64,000 nucleotides of DNA from JAZRYE01 sp045600585 (lineage in GTDB: Bacteria > Bacillota_I > Bacilli_A > RFN20 > CAG-826), in assembly GCA_045600585.1 (NCBI GenBank), contig JAZRYE010000033.1:1-64000 (forward strand), in the 5' to 3' direction. The notes below the pieces were generated by a model. It ran no database searches, had not been told where the DNA came from, and saw nothing but the letters and a program-made list of their open reading frames with translations. This document shows positions 1-8,719 of the stretch, piece by piece (positions within the stretch are counted from its first letter, which is position 1; each line of letters starts with the position of its first letter). The position numbers were made by a program, and so were the translations under genes.

Positions 1-35
1 CATGTATGTGCTAAACTTAAGTTGTCAGTCGACAT
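1..35 (-). CDS. tnpA: IS200-like transposase TnpA, N-terminus only
   Basis: Reading from the ATG at 35-33 gives MSTDNLSLAHT before the window ends. This opening (DNxSLAHT, normally followed by xWNCKYHIVF) is typical of IS200/IS605 TnpA, the Y1 HUH transposase that moves single-stranded DNA. The start follows a good ribosome binding site (AAAGGAG, 5 bases upstream). Only 11 residues are visible, so neither the catalytic tyrosine nor the HUH motif can be checked. Confidence 0.7.
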   Translation of the reverse strand, partial: MSTDNLSLAHT

Positions 36-38
36 GAT

Positions 39-87
39 AACTCCTTTCAATTTATAAGCGTTGGTCCGCATATAAATTTTAGGAGTT
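39..87 (-). promoter_or_regulatory. RBS-sequestering inverted repeat in IS200 leader
   Basis: AACTCCT (39-45) pairs with AGGAGTT (81-87) and AATTTATA (49-56) pairs with TATAAATT (71-78), leaving a short apical loop containing GCGGACCAACGC. On the transcript the 3' arm includes the AGGAG ribosome binding site of tnpA. Known IS200 elements use such a hairpin to repress transposase translation; the same role is inferred here. Confidence 0.7.
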
Positions 88-183
88 TTTCTTTTGCTAG
101 GCAAAACTATAAGTTCTACCTCCACCCCAGACTATCTGGGGTTTTAACTCGCTCAGCCTTTGCAGGACTGGCTCAGACAATAA

Positions 184-206
184 AAAACGCCTTACAAAGG
201 CGTTTT
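184..206 (-). terminator. Rho-independent terminator of the DUF5677 gene
   Basis: AAAACGCC (184-191) and GGCGTTTT (199-206) form an 8-bp stem with a 7-base loop. Read on the minus strand it is followed by a T-rich run and sits 3 bases after the stop codon at 210. Confidence 0.85.
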
Positions 207-209
207 AGT

Positions 210-1337
210 TTATTCTTTTGAGCCAGTTTGTTTTTGCCAGCTCTTGAAGCTTTCTAATTCTCTTTTATGAATATTTACTAATTGAGAGAAGTAAACGCTT
301 TTTAAAGTTAGATATTGTCTCATTTGATCTTGGGAGACACGTTTAGAAAATAGAGTTAAAAAGCTATGTTCTAATCTAAAGAATGATTCGTATGTATTAA
401 GAAGGGTTATGAAATAGAAGTATTCCTTATTTGAATAAATAAGAATAGGTGTACTATGAATGATTTCACTACTTAATTCATATATTTTGTTATAGTTTGA
501 TAATCCCGCTAATCTTTCTAAACCATCACGGAAATTAAGTTTAAAAGTTTCATCTTCTTTTACACCTGGAATGTTATATAAGAAGCCGTATTCAATGTAC
601 TTTTTAATATCTTTGCTCTTAAGGCCTAATTCTCTCATTTCATCTTTCATGCGATAGAAGGTAGCGTCTTGTTTTTCTTTATCTTCCATACCATTTTTAA
701 AGGCAATACCATATTCCATATGTTTTAAATATGTATTAATCAATGGATCTCCATATCTTTCAAGAAGAACAAGAGTTGATTCGCATTCATGAAGAGTTCT
801 CCAAGATGCAAAAGCTTCTGTTTCATAGCCATTAACAAGAAGGGAAATAATACATCTAGTAATGCTTAAAGATTTAATTAGCAAGTCTGTAATTAATGTA
901 GACTGTGGGTCATTCTTCTTATATCCATTTAAAATGTTAAGCATAAAATTAACATAAATATTTAATGATGATATAGGAGGTAGATATCTATTTGTAATCT
1001 TTCTTTCAACATGATTGAACATAGATAAAGAAAGATATTTGTCTGCAACAACACTAGCCATTGATGCTTGAATGTTTTCGTCTTGTTTAAATCTTTCGAT
1101 TTCTTCAGGAGAACGAGAAGAAACGCTATAAAGATATTCACCAAGACAATAATAAATAATTTCTACGTCATTTAGGCGTGTAGGAGCTTTAATTAAGTTA
1201 CTATCGCTCATTTGCTTTATTCCTTCATTTGCGAGTTCGTAGACCTCGTAAACATAGTCAGAATCGTAAAATGGAGGCAAAGGAAGAGCGTTAGCTACTT
1301 CATCAAATTCATTTTTTGTAAAAATATTTAATTCCAT
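210..1337 (-). CDS. DUF5677-like hypothetical protein
   Basis: This is a 375-residue soluble protein without signal peptide or clear membrane segments. The central part (about 150-320), with a region reading LLVNGYETEAFASWRTLHE and a later YELSSEIIHSTP, resembles the DUF5677 family of all-helical proteins of unknown function, often found in defence or mobile-element neighbourhoods. The ATG start at 1337 lies 12 bases after a GAGGAG motif, which is long spacing, and that motif is also the 3' arm of the terminator hairpin of the upstream gene. A terminator follows the stop. Its neighbour on one side is an insertion sequence; function is not known. Confidence 0.6.
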   Translation of the reverse strand: MELNIFTKNEFDEVANALPLPPFYDSDYVYEVYELANEGIKQMSDSNLIKAPTRLNDVEIIYYCLGEYLYSVSSRSPEEIERFKQDENIQASMASVVADKYLSLSMFNHVERKITNRYLPPISSLNIYVNFMLNILNGYKKNDPQSTLITDLLIKSLSITRCIISLLVNGYETEAFASWRTLHECESTLVLLERYGDPLINTYLKHMEYGIAFKNGMEDKEKQDATFYRMKDEMRELGLKSKDIKKYIEYGFLYNIPGVKEDETFKLNFRDGLERLAGLSNYNKIYELSSEIIHSTPILIYSNKEYFYFITLLNTYESFFRLEHSFLTLFSKRVSQDQMRQYLTLKSVYFSQLVNIHKRELESFKSWQKQTGSKE

Positions 1338-1348
1338 AAGCAGAAAAA

Positions 1349-1387
1349 GCTCCTCTCTTATTCGTATATTTTATATAGGAGAGGAGC
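1349..1387 (-). terminator. Terminator hairpin overlapping the downstream RBS
   Basis: GCTCCTCTC (1349-1357) and GAGAGGAGC (1379-1387) form a perfect 9-bp stem with a 21-base loop. On the minus strand it is followed by TTTTT, so it should end transcription from the 948-residue gene. The same 3' arm supplies the only GAGGAG ahead of the DUF5677 start at 1337. Confidence 0.75.
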
Positions 1388-1420
1388 AAATATAAAGATT
1401 TATATTTATTAATTCAATAT

Positions 1421-4267
1421 TTAGGCTTTAGCCATTGAGACATGCTTTTCGTTAATTGATAGTCCATTACAAGAAGTAACAAAGTTTTCTAACGCTGTTA
1501 ATCTATTGCCATCATTTAAGTCTTTTTCACGATCAACAAGTGTTATATCTAAGCCAACTTTAATTGTAATAAGAACAGAAATGCTTAGATCAATTTCAAC
1601 TTTCTTTAATTCGTTATTAGCAGTATGAACTTTTAAAGTTAGAGATTTCAATGAGTTAGATCCTGCTAAATCTGCAATATCAATATCGAAATAGAAATAA
1701 GAACTTGCTTCATTATAAATGAAATTCTTTAAAATCTTTTCGTAATGAATTGTATGATTTTCATTCTTAGCTAGGCTACCAATTGTGTTCATCATACCCT
1801 CACTAACACCAAGGATATCAATAACAAATATTTCGAGAATATTATCTAAGAAATATGAAGGTGTACAAACTTCCTTTAAAGTCCAAATTCTACTACCGGC
1901 ATTGTTAATATGGCCCATACCCTTATCAACACGATTTACATAAAGCAAATCATTTGAATAGTACAAAGATGCTTTACGTGATGATGTTGAGAAGAGATCG
2001 CCGTTTGTATTAACAGCAAGAATAATTGGAATTGAAGAGAATTCAACTGCAACTTCAACCGTGCCTTTGTTATTTCTAATCTTCATATCAATTGGAATAT
2101 TTTTGTTGATTAGAGATCCAAGTGATAAGGCAACCTCACCAGATAAGTGATAATATTCAAATTTAGAAGTATTTACACCAAGTTCTAATAGAACTTTAAT
2201 TTGAGAGAAGTCGATATATTCTTCGTATGGATCTAATCTTGTTGCTTCTAAAGAATCATCGAATTCATATAAATAGAAGTTTACAGATAAATTAGCTCCA
2301 TCAAGTTCAATACCAGAGATAGACATAGATTCTAATGTATAGTTGCTATAGTTAATTCTAAAGGTAATGAATTTATCTTCCATACCAAGCAAATCTAGAG
2401 CAACTGTTGCTTCTAAATAATCATCAGTAACAATTAAATCTTTAACAATTTCTGTAGCAAAGATAGAGCCGTAATCATGTTCAGTAATTGCGTCAATAAC
2501 AGGCATTTCCATTGATGTATTTAACATAGCCCCAAATAATTCAAAGAAATGTTCATCTGGATTTTCGATAAGATCTTTAGCCAATTCATACATATCAATG
2601 ATTGTTTGAGTTTCAAACTTACCACATAATGTATCGTTGTATTTAAATACAAACCTGTCTTGTGCAGGAACGTCTAACTTGATGTTATGACGATATCCAG
2701 CTCCATCAACAATGTCCAATTCTCCATATCCTAAATTATTAGCAATATCAAATTGTAATCCGCCATTGAATGTAATATCTTCATCTGAATTGAGCTTATC
2801 GATAGTTGCGTCGAATTCAATTCTGAATCTTGTATCATCAAGTAATTTATCAATGCCTTCAACAATAGATAATACCGGGTCAACTGAAGTATATGAATCT
2901 CTATCTAATAGAATTGGTTTAAAATCAACGAAAGATATTACAATGTCTCCACCATAACCATTAATCTTTAATCCTTGAATGATAAGAGATTCTAAGCTTT
3001 GTTCAGTAAATCTTAAAACTACATCAAATTGAGCAAAATCTAATTTATCAAAATTGAAAACTGTTGGATCCAAGGTGACTGTGAATGATGTTTCTGTAAT
3101 ACCGATGGTTTTGATAACACTACCAACATTATCTAAATAAGAAAGGATATCGATGTTGCTCATAGCGCCAGAAGCACCAGTAATCACTTGAGAGATGGTA
3201 TCATTACCAATCTTCTTGAAGGCATATTGAACTAATCCAGCAATAGAATTTTGATGAATAGATACTTTTAAATTATGGTAGTTAGCATAAATATTTTGAT
3301 CAGCATAGCCGAATAAGAATTTATGTGTTCTATTATTTTCAAATATTTCTCCATCAATACCATAAATGCCATTATCTTTATCTAATGATAAATCGATAGA
3401 TGTACCAATGATGTCTTCAGCATTGTTATAAGCATCAAATTTCTTTAAATCAAATGCAATATTTACAGTAGCTTGTCTTTTTTGTGTTAAACGATAAACA
3501 TCATCAAATATTGTAAATACAGGTTCAAAATTTTGATATAAAGCAGCTTTATCGGTTTCAAGAGGACTAATAAGAGTAGATTCTTCTCTTGCGATTCTAT
3601 CTAAATCAACATCAAGCTTGAATAAATTACCTTCAAAGAAGAATGAATCTGTACGAATACCGGTAAATTCATTATTTTCATTTGTTTTAATATGAAGAAC
3701 CAAATCGTCATTATATTTATAAACGAAATAATATTCACCACTTGGAGTAACTGTCTTATCTTCCATACCAAGAATTGCATCTTGAAGGATTGAAATATCA
3801 AATTCTTCAAAGTCTAAAGGCATGTTCATATTGAGTCCGAGATCTGGAAGCATATTAATAAAAGACAATAATGATGAAGTTTCTAATTTAAAATAATTCT
3901 CATTATAGTCAAAGAACATTTTGCCATCGAAATAGCCTAAATTTGCATCTAAAGCAATTCCGTTATAGGCAAGGTCTAAATGACCAGATAATGCAATGTT
4001 TGAAACATCTTCAGCATCACCTTCACCATTAAAATTGACATTAATAACATCATTAGCTTCAGTTTTAATTTGAACTTTTGCTTTGCAATCAAAGGTTTTA
4101 ATTGTGCCTAAAGAATCCAAAAGTTGTTGTTGTGGGGAATCTGGCACAACAAGTTCATCGACACTAGTGATTTTATGTGGCTTTTTATATTGAGAAGCAA
4201 AGCCAGCGGCAAAGCTAATGACTAATACTCCTGCTGATATCATTATTGATTTAAATATATTCTTCAT
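1421..4267 (-). CDS. Large secreted/membrane-anchored repeat protein, unknown function
   Basis: This 948-residue protein starts with a short basic stretch and a hydrophobic segment (residues 9-24), a signal peptide or membrane anchor without a lipobox cysteine. The rest is beta-rich and falls into about four repeats of roughly 215 residues. The first three end in similar segments: PLETDKAALYQNFEP near 235-250, PILLDRDSYTSVDP near 451-464, RLDPYEEYIDFSQ near 677-690. The fourth runs to the C-terminus. Each repeat contains short beta strands suggesting an LppX/LolA-like lipid-binding fold, but that is a guess. The ATG follows AGGAGAAATAATT, inside the end of the upstream membrane-protein gene (2-base gap), so the two are co-transcribed. 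No enzyme motif is visible. Confidence 0.65.
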   Translation of the reverse strand: MKNIFKSIMISAGVLVISFAAGFASQYKKPHKITSVDELVVPDSPQQQLLDSLGTIKTFDCKAKVQIKTEANDVINVNFNGEGDAEDVSNIALSGHLDLAYNGIALDANLGYFDGKMFFDYNENYFKLETSSLLSFINMLPDLGLNMNMPLDFEEFDISILQDAILGMEDKTVTPSGEYYFVYKYNDDLVLHIKTNENNEFTGIRTDSFFFEGNLFKLDVDLDRIAREESTLISPLETDKAALYQNFEPVFTIFDDVYRLTQKRQATVNIAFDLKKFDAYNNAEDIIGTSIDLSLDKDNGIYGIDGEIFENNRTHKFLFGYADQNIYANYHNLKVSIHQNSIAGLVQYAFKKIGNDTISQVITGASGAMSNIDILSYLDNVGSVIKTIGITETSFTVTLDPTVFNFDKLDFAQFDVVLRFTEQSLESLIIQGLKINGYGGDIVISFVDFKPILLDRDSYTSVDPVLSIVEGIDKLLDDTRFRIEFDATIDKLNSDEDITFNGGLQFDIANNLGYGELDIVDGAGYRHNIKLDVPAQDRFVFKYNDTLCGKFETQTIIDMYELAKDLIENPDEHFFELFGAMLNTSMEMPVIDAITEHDYGSIFATEIVKDLIVTDDYLEATVALDLLGMEDKFITFRINYSNYTLESMSISGIELDGANLSVNFYLYEFDDSLEATRLDPYEEYIDFSQIKVLLELGVNTSKFEYYHLSGEVALSLGSLINKNIPIDMKIRNNKGTVEVAVEFSSIPIILAVNTNGDLFSTSSRKASLYYSNDLLYVNRVDKGMGHINNAGSRIWTLKEVCTPSYFLDNILEIFVIDILGVSEGMMNTIGSLAKNENHTIHYEKILKNFIYNEASSYFYFDIDIADLAGSNSLKSLTLKVHTANNELKKVEIDLSISVLITIKVGLDITLVDREKDLNDGNRLTALENFVTSCNGLSINEKHVSMAKA

Positions 4268-4269
4268 AA

Positions 4270-5160
4270 TTATTTCTCCTGATATGTAGCCAATTCATTT
4301 AATTGAGGGATAGTAAACGAATCGTCATCATATGTATATTTTTCATTTCCAATTGCTTTTGAATCATGAACACCAAACATTGATACTTCGTAATGCTCGG
4401 TAATTATTACATTTAATAAATTCAATTCTTTATCTAAATTCATATCCAAGTGAACACTATGGAATATTGGGGCTTTACTTAAGCCAGAGGTCATCATCAT
4501 TTGTTTAATGTAACGAGCTACACAATAAGCCGGATCCATTTCCATAGATAACACGTAATTATCACCATCTCTTGAAACTTTATGCTCTTTAGTAGTTTTA
4601 CTAGAAATAATATAAATAGAAGCTCTAGATAAATCTTTGCCCCAGATGTCGTTATATTCAGCTAAAGTTAAGTTTGTATAATCATCAGATTTATAAGAGG
4701 CAGATGTAGATGACTTATATTTACCTTTGAAAACCTTGCAATATGATTCATCTTGATAGAATCTCCATGCACAAGTAACCAAAGATGAAGTTGATAAGTC
4801 TTCTTTAAATCTTAAATTTCCATCTTTAACATTACTTGATCTAACGACCTGTTTAACGCCTGCGGCAATAACTTCACCATAATAAGATGAATAAGTATGC
4901 TCATGCATGCCAACCTTCATTAGACCAATATTTGCAATTTCATAGGCTGTGAATTTGGAATAATCTCCACCAGCTTTTTCATAGCGTTCAAATGTGGCTT
5001 TGTTGTTATCTTCCAAAGAGTTGATGTCCATAGCGTTATAATCAACTTTTTCCTGAAAGAAATCACTACCCCAAAGAATGCCAACTGTTAAGCCAAGAGC
5101 CAAGCAAACGGTTCCCATTACAGATGTTGTGATAATAAAATTTTTCTTAACCTTATCCAT
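4270..5160 (-). CDS. Membrane-anchored extracytoplasmic protein, unknown function
   Basis: The protein has one N-terminal transmembrane segment (IITTSVMGTVCLALGLTVGIL) followed by a roughly 250-residue hydrophilic domain that should face outward. It contains several Tyr/Ser-rich stretches and no recognised motif. I chose the ATG at 5160 (296 residues). A TTG at 5208 would add 16 residues but has no ribosome binding site. The ATG also has only a weak GGA, so the start is uncertain. The gene lies directly upstream of, and almost touching, the large repeat protein. It is divergent from the XRE regulator, with a 14-base palindrome between them, which suggests a regulated surface module. Confidence 0.55.
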   Translation of the reverse strand: MDKVKKNFIITTSVMGTVCLALGLTVGILWGSDFFQEKVDYNAMDINSLEDNNKATFERYEKAGGDYSKFTAYEIANIGLMKVGMHEHTYSSYYGEVIAAGVKQVVRSSNVKDGNLRFKEDLSTSSLVTCAWRFYQDESYCKVFKGKYKSSTSASYKSDDYTNLTLAEYNDIWGKDLSRASIYIISSKTTKEHKVSRDGDNYVLSMEMDPAYCVARYIKQMMMTSGLSKAPIFHSVHLDMNLDKELNLLNVIITEHYEVSMFGVHDSKAIGNEKYTYDDDSFTIPQLNELATYQEK

Positions 5161-5249
5161 ATAATTTTGTCCGTTTTCATTAAATACAAGTTTCTTTAAC
5201 GTGTGCAAGTACCCATATAAGAGAACTTAATCTATTAATTGTAGATAAA

Positions 5250-5263
5250 GAGAGTCGACTCTC
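5250..5263. promoter_or_regulatory. Perfect palindrome, candidate operator
   Basis: GAGAGTCGACTCTC reads identically on both strands. It sits in the 167-base gap between a divergent XRE-family regulator and the membrane-protein/repeat-protein operon, where a dimeric HTH repressor would be expected to bind. Assignment to that regulator is inferred from position only. Confidence 0.5.
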
Positions 5264-5327
5264 CTAAAAAGAGAATTGATAGGTAAAATATGTTGATTTT
5301 AGGGATATTTTGGCATATTCTACCCAT

Positions 5328-5921
5328 ATGGACAATCTAAAAAAAGTAATTGGCGACAACTTGACAAAATTAAGAAAAAGTAAAAATTTAACCCAAGCTG
5401 AACTTGCTTTGAAGTTTAATTATTCTGATAAAGCTATATCAAAATGGGAAAAAGGAGACACCCTTCCAGACATAGAAGTACTCTCATCACTATGCGATTT
5501 TTATGGTGTCACCCTCGACTATTTAACACATTCAACCAACCAAGATAAATATATTAAAGAAGAAGATCCAGCAATTAAAACAAACCGCATTATCACTCTT
5601 GCTTTGATATTTGTTGTCATATGGATGATTCCTGTAATTATCTTTACCTACACATACTTAGTAGGAAAGAGTGGTTATTGGGTAAGCTTCTCATGGGCTA
5701 TACCTGTATCCGCTGCTGTACTAGGTCTATATAATAGAAGAACATTTAGATCTAAGGTATTTAATATTGCTTGCCTTTCTTCATTTGATTGGGGAACTAT
5801 TACATCAATTTATCTGACTGTTTTAGTCACTAGCCAAGCTAATGTTTGGCCATTATTCTTAATCGGAATTCCGATTCAAATGATTATCGTTTTGATGTCC
5901 AGTTTCAAAAAGAAAGTTTAA
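5328..5921 (+). CDS. XRE-family regulator with C-terminal membrane segments
   Basis: Residues about 4-62 form an XRE/Cro helix-turn-helix (LTQAELALKFNYSDKAISKWEKGDTLPDIEVL), a DNA-binding domain. The remaining 110 residues hold three or four hydrophobic segments (around 85-105, 115-130, 150-170, 175-192). This combination, an HTH tethered to a small membrane domain, is common in Firmicutes and is thought to let a membrane event control transcription. The start is the ATG at 5328 because the HTH begins right there; a TTG 18 bases upstream would add six residues of no family likeness. No clear ribosome binding site precedes either. It probably controls itself and the divergent operon. Confidence 0.75.
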   Translation: MDNLKKVIGDNLTKLRKSKNLTQAELALKFNYSDKAISKWEKGDTLPDIEVLSSLCDFYGVTLDYLTHSTNQDKYIKEEDPAIKTNRIITLALIFVVIWMIPVIIFTYTYLVGKSGYWVSFSWAIPVSAAVLGLYNRRTFRSKVFNIACLSSFDWGTITSIYLTVLVTSQANVWPLFLIGIPIQMIIVLMSSFKKKV

Positions 5922-5923
5922 TA

Positions 5924-5957
5924 AAACAGCCTCCAATTTGGAGACCGTTTTTTTCTC
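5924..5957 (+). terminator. Terminator between XRE regulator and glpK
   Basis: CTCCA (5931-5935) and TGGAG (5939-5943), extended imperfectly by flanking AAAC/GTTT, are followed by seven T residues on the plus strand. It lies in the gap between two convergent genes and may work for both. Confidence 0.6.
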
Positions 5958-5966
5958 AATCTAATA

Positions 5967-7442
5967 TCACTTGAAGGCTCTAGTTGCTTTAACAGCTTTC
6001 TTCCATCCGTTATATTTGTTAGTTACATCTTCTTTTTGCATCAAAGGCAGATAAATAGTTTGATAAGAATGAATAGCTTTAATTTCATTGATATCTTTGA
6101 AGAATCCACTAGTAAGGCCTGCTAAATAAGCACACCCTAATGCGGTTGTTTCTAAACATTTTGGAAGCATTACTTTTGTTTCTAAAATGTCACTTTGGAA
6201 TTGCATTAAATATTTATTTGCCGTTGCACCACCATCAACCTTTAAAGACTTGAGTTGGAACTTAGCGTCTTTTTTCATTACTTCAAAAACATCTTTGCAT
6301 TGATAAGCAATCGCTTCAAGAGATGCTCTAACAAATTGTTTATTTGTGGTTCCTCTTGTTAAACCAAATACAGCTCCTCTTGCATCATCATCCCAGTAAG
6401 GTGTGCCAAGGCCTGTAAAAGCAGGAACAATATAGACACCTCCACTATCTTCACAATCAAGGGCTTTGTTTTCGCTATCACTTGCAGATTCTATCATCTT
6501 CATTTCATCTCTGAGCCATTGAACAATTGCACCACCAATGAATACAGATCCTTCTAATGCATAAGAGACTTTTCCATCTATTTCCCAGGCAATAGTTGTT
6601 AATAATCCATTCTTAGAGAAAATAGGCTTATCTCCTGTATTTAATAACATAAAGCAACCTGTTCCATATGTATTTTTGCTTTCGCCTTTCTCAAAGCATG
6701 TTTGGCCAAACAAAGCAGCTTGTTGGTCACCGGCAATTCCACAAATAGGAAGATTCTTTGAGAAGAATGAAGCGTTTCCAAATCGATATGAACATCCATG
6801 GACTTCAGGAAGCATCTTCATTGGAATATTGAACAATTTGCATAGTTCTTCATCCCACTTTAAATCATTAATATTAAATAATAATGTTCTTGATGCATTA
6901 GATACATCAGTCGCATGAACTTGACCGTTTGTCAATTTATACAAAATCCATGAATCAATAGTTCCAAAAAGAAGTTCACCTTTTTCTGCTCTTTCTTGTC
7001 CATTTTTGATGTGATCAAGAATGAATCTGATTTTGCTCGCAGAGAAATATGGATTTATAAGCAATCCTGTTTTCTTATGTATAAATTCTTTGTATTCGCT
7101 TAGAGAATCACAAATATCTGCGGATTGTCTTGATTGCCAAATAATTGCATTTGCAACAGGCAATCCTGTTTTTTTGTCCCAGATAACTGTAGTTTCTCTT
7201 TGGTTTGTAATACCTATAGAATCAATCTCATTGATTTTAATATTAGCTTTGATAAGTACTTCATTTACAACATCAATAACAGAAAGCCAAAGGCTTAAGG
7301 CATCGCTTTCCACCCAACCGCTTTGAGGAAAAAGACATTTAACTTCTCTTTGAGCACATTTAAAAGGTAATCCGTTGTGGTCAAATAGAATTGCCCTAGT
7401 TGAAGTTGTGCCTTGATCAATAGCCAATACAAATTTCTTCAT
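5967..7442 (-). CDS. glpK: Glycerol kinase
   Basis: GlpK phosphorylates glycerol with ATP to sn-glycerol 3-phosphate in the cytoplasm, feeding lipid synthesis and glycolysis. The 491-residue protein has the usual length of about 500. It carries the FGGY-family signatures: the N-terminal phosphate loop DQGTTSTRAILFD, the IGITNQRETT segment, AGDQQAALFGQ, the TYGTGCFML stretch and GGAxAN in the C-terminal domain. The gene ends with TGA, which shows TGA is a stop in this genome. The start ATG follows AAGGAA at 9 bases. It is the last gene of a four-gene cluster, 4 bases after the aminopeptidase gene. No glpF or glpO is adjacent. Confidence 0.95.
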   Translation of the reverse strand: MKKFVLAIDQGTTSTRAILFDHNGLPFKCAQREVKCLFPQSGWVESDALSLWLSVIDVVNEVLIKANIKINEIDSIGITNQRETTVIWDKKTGLPVANAIIWQSRQSADICDSLSEYKEFIHKKTGLLINPYFSASKIRFILDHIKNGQERAEKGELLFGTIDSWILYKLTNGQVHATDVSNASRTLLFNINDLKWDEELCKLFNIPMKMLPEVHGCSYRFGNASFFSKNLPICGIAGDQQAALFGQTCFEKGESKNTYGTGCFMLLNTGDKPIFSKNGLLTTIAWEIDGKVSYALEGSVFIGGAIVQWLRDEMKMIESASDSENKALDCEDSGGVYIVPAFTGLGTPYWDDDARGAVFGLTRGTTNKQFVRASLEAIAYQCKDVFEVMKKDAKFQLKSLKVDGGATANKYLMQFQSDILETKVMLPKCLETTALGCAYLAGLTSGFFKDINEIKAIHSYQTIYLPLMQKEDVTNKYNGWKKAVKATRAFK

Positions 7443-7446
7443 TCAA

Positions 7447-8706
7447 TTAAATTCCTTTTGTCTTAAATAATCTTTCGATATCGACAATTTCTTTCTTAAC
7501 ACCTTTAGATAAGTTTTCAGCTCTTCCGTTCATAATGACAACATCATCTTCGATACGAACACCGACTTGATATTGGTCAAAATATAAGCCAGGTTCAACT
7601 GTAATAACGTTACCATTTTCTAAAGGTCTTTCTCTAAGAGAAATATCATGAGTATCGAGTCCTAAATGGTGAGAGACATTATGTGGATAGTATTTTCTAA
7701 TATCATCTTTCTCATCCATTAAGCCACGACTAATAGCTTCATTTCTTAACATTTCTGTAGCGTATTCGTTTACTTGTTTTAATGTCATGCCAGCACGGAT
7801 ATATTCAATAACAGCTTTATTAACGTTTAATACGGCTTCATAGACTTCTTTTTGAATTCCTGTATAAACTCCGTCAACAGGTAATGTACGGGAAATATCA
7901 GCGCAGTATTCGTTATGGCGGTAGCCTAAATCGAATAAAACTAATTGGCCTTCTTTAACTAAATCATTTTGTGATGGGTAATGTAAGCAAGTTGCATTTT
8001 TACCAGCAGCAGTAATTGTATTAAAAGAAATATTTGTTCTATATTTAGACTTCCCATAGAATTCGAAAATGTCAGATAATTCGTATTCGAATAAGCCTGG
8101 TTTTAAATTGTTAATTAAGTTAGCAATACCAGCATTAGTTCTTGCGATTGCTTTTGCAATTTCTTCAACTTCAAACGAAGATTTGATCATTCTCAAATCT
8201 CTAACCATAGGATAAGCATCTTCGACATTTATATATGGGTATTTATCATTAAGTTGATAAACAAAATCACGGGTAGTAAACAAATCACCAATCTTTAATT
8301 CAGGTTGTTGATCGATATAAATTGTATCAATGCGTCCATATTGGTTATTTTCTCTAGCTAATGCTAAATCTAACATGCTATCAAGTTGACTTCTTGAGTA
8401 AACATTATCAATGCTGGCTATTTCTCTAGCTTGTTCATATGTAAGTCTTTTGCCTGTCCATCTTTCTTTTAAAGCATTATATTCATCAACAAAAAGATAA
8501 ACATTTTGGCTTAATGCACCTTTAACAAACATAATCACGCTATTTTCTTGTTTAATGTTTGCAAAATAATAGAAATTTTTATTAATAACGAAAGGTAATT
8601 CGGAATCTTCACTAGCAATTTTACTGACTCCTGCGAATAATAAAGCAACAGAGTTTTCTTTCATTTTAGCGAAGAAGTTATTACGACGATCATGTAATTC
8701 AGACAT
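7447..8706 (-). CDS. pepP: M24B metallopeptidase, Xaa-Pro aminopeptidase
   Basis: This cytoplasmic enzyme family removes an N-terminal residue preceding proline, using two metal ions. The 419-residue protein has an N-terminal creatinase/aminopeptidase-P domain (about 1-170) and a pita-bread catalytic domain. The metal ligands are visible: the two Asp of FDLGYRHNEYCADISRTLP (about 257-275), the His of SHHLGLDTHD (about 345), the Glu of TVEPGLYF and the Glu of VRIEDDVV. The GVRIEDD pattern and the long N-terminal domain favour PepP over PepQ. It sits between mrp (13-base gap) and glpK (4-base gap) and is probably co-transcribed with both. Confidence 0.9.
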   Translation of the reverse strand: MSELHDRRNNFFAKMKENSVALLFAGVSKIASEDSELPFVINKNFYYFANIKQENSVIMFVKGALSQNVYLFVDEYNALKERWTGKRLTYEQAREIASIDNVYSRSQLDSMLDLALARENNQYGRIDTIYIDQQPELKIGDLFTTRDFVYQLNDKYPYINVEDAYPMVRDLRMIKSSFEVEEIAKAIARTNAGIANLINNLKPGLFEYELSDIFEFYGKSKYRTNISFNTITAAGKNATCLHYPSQNDLVKEGQLVLFDLGYRHNEYCADISRTLPVDGVYTGIQKEVYEAVLNVNKAVIEYIRAGMTLKQVNEYATEMLRNEAISRGLMDEKDDIRKYYPHNVSHHLGLDTHDISLRERPLENGNVITVEPGLYFDQYQVGVRIEDDVVIMNGRAENLSKGVKKEIVDIERLFKTKGI

Positions 8707-8719
8707 AATCTTTCCTCCT

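Larger units (their letters stand above)
1..180 (-). mobile_element. IS200/IS605-family element, left end (partial)
   Basis: The minus strand holds the start of an IS200-type transposase gene preceded by about 145 bases of structured leader, and the element runs off the left edge of the window. Two features match the known IS200 layout: a stem-loop (124-130 with 136-142, CCCCAG/CTGGGG) near the outer end, and a second inverted repeat (39-56 with 71-87) that pairs the transposase ribosome binding site. The exact outer boundary cannot be fixed; it lies somewhere between about 145 and 180. The next host feature is the terminator at 184-206. Confidence 0.75.

Noticed and set aside
5967..5969. Possible mycoplasma genetic code (TGA as Trp)
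   Set aside because: glpK ends at a TGA at the expected family length, and tryptophans use TGG in the genes examined, so the standard bacterial code applies.
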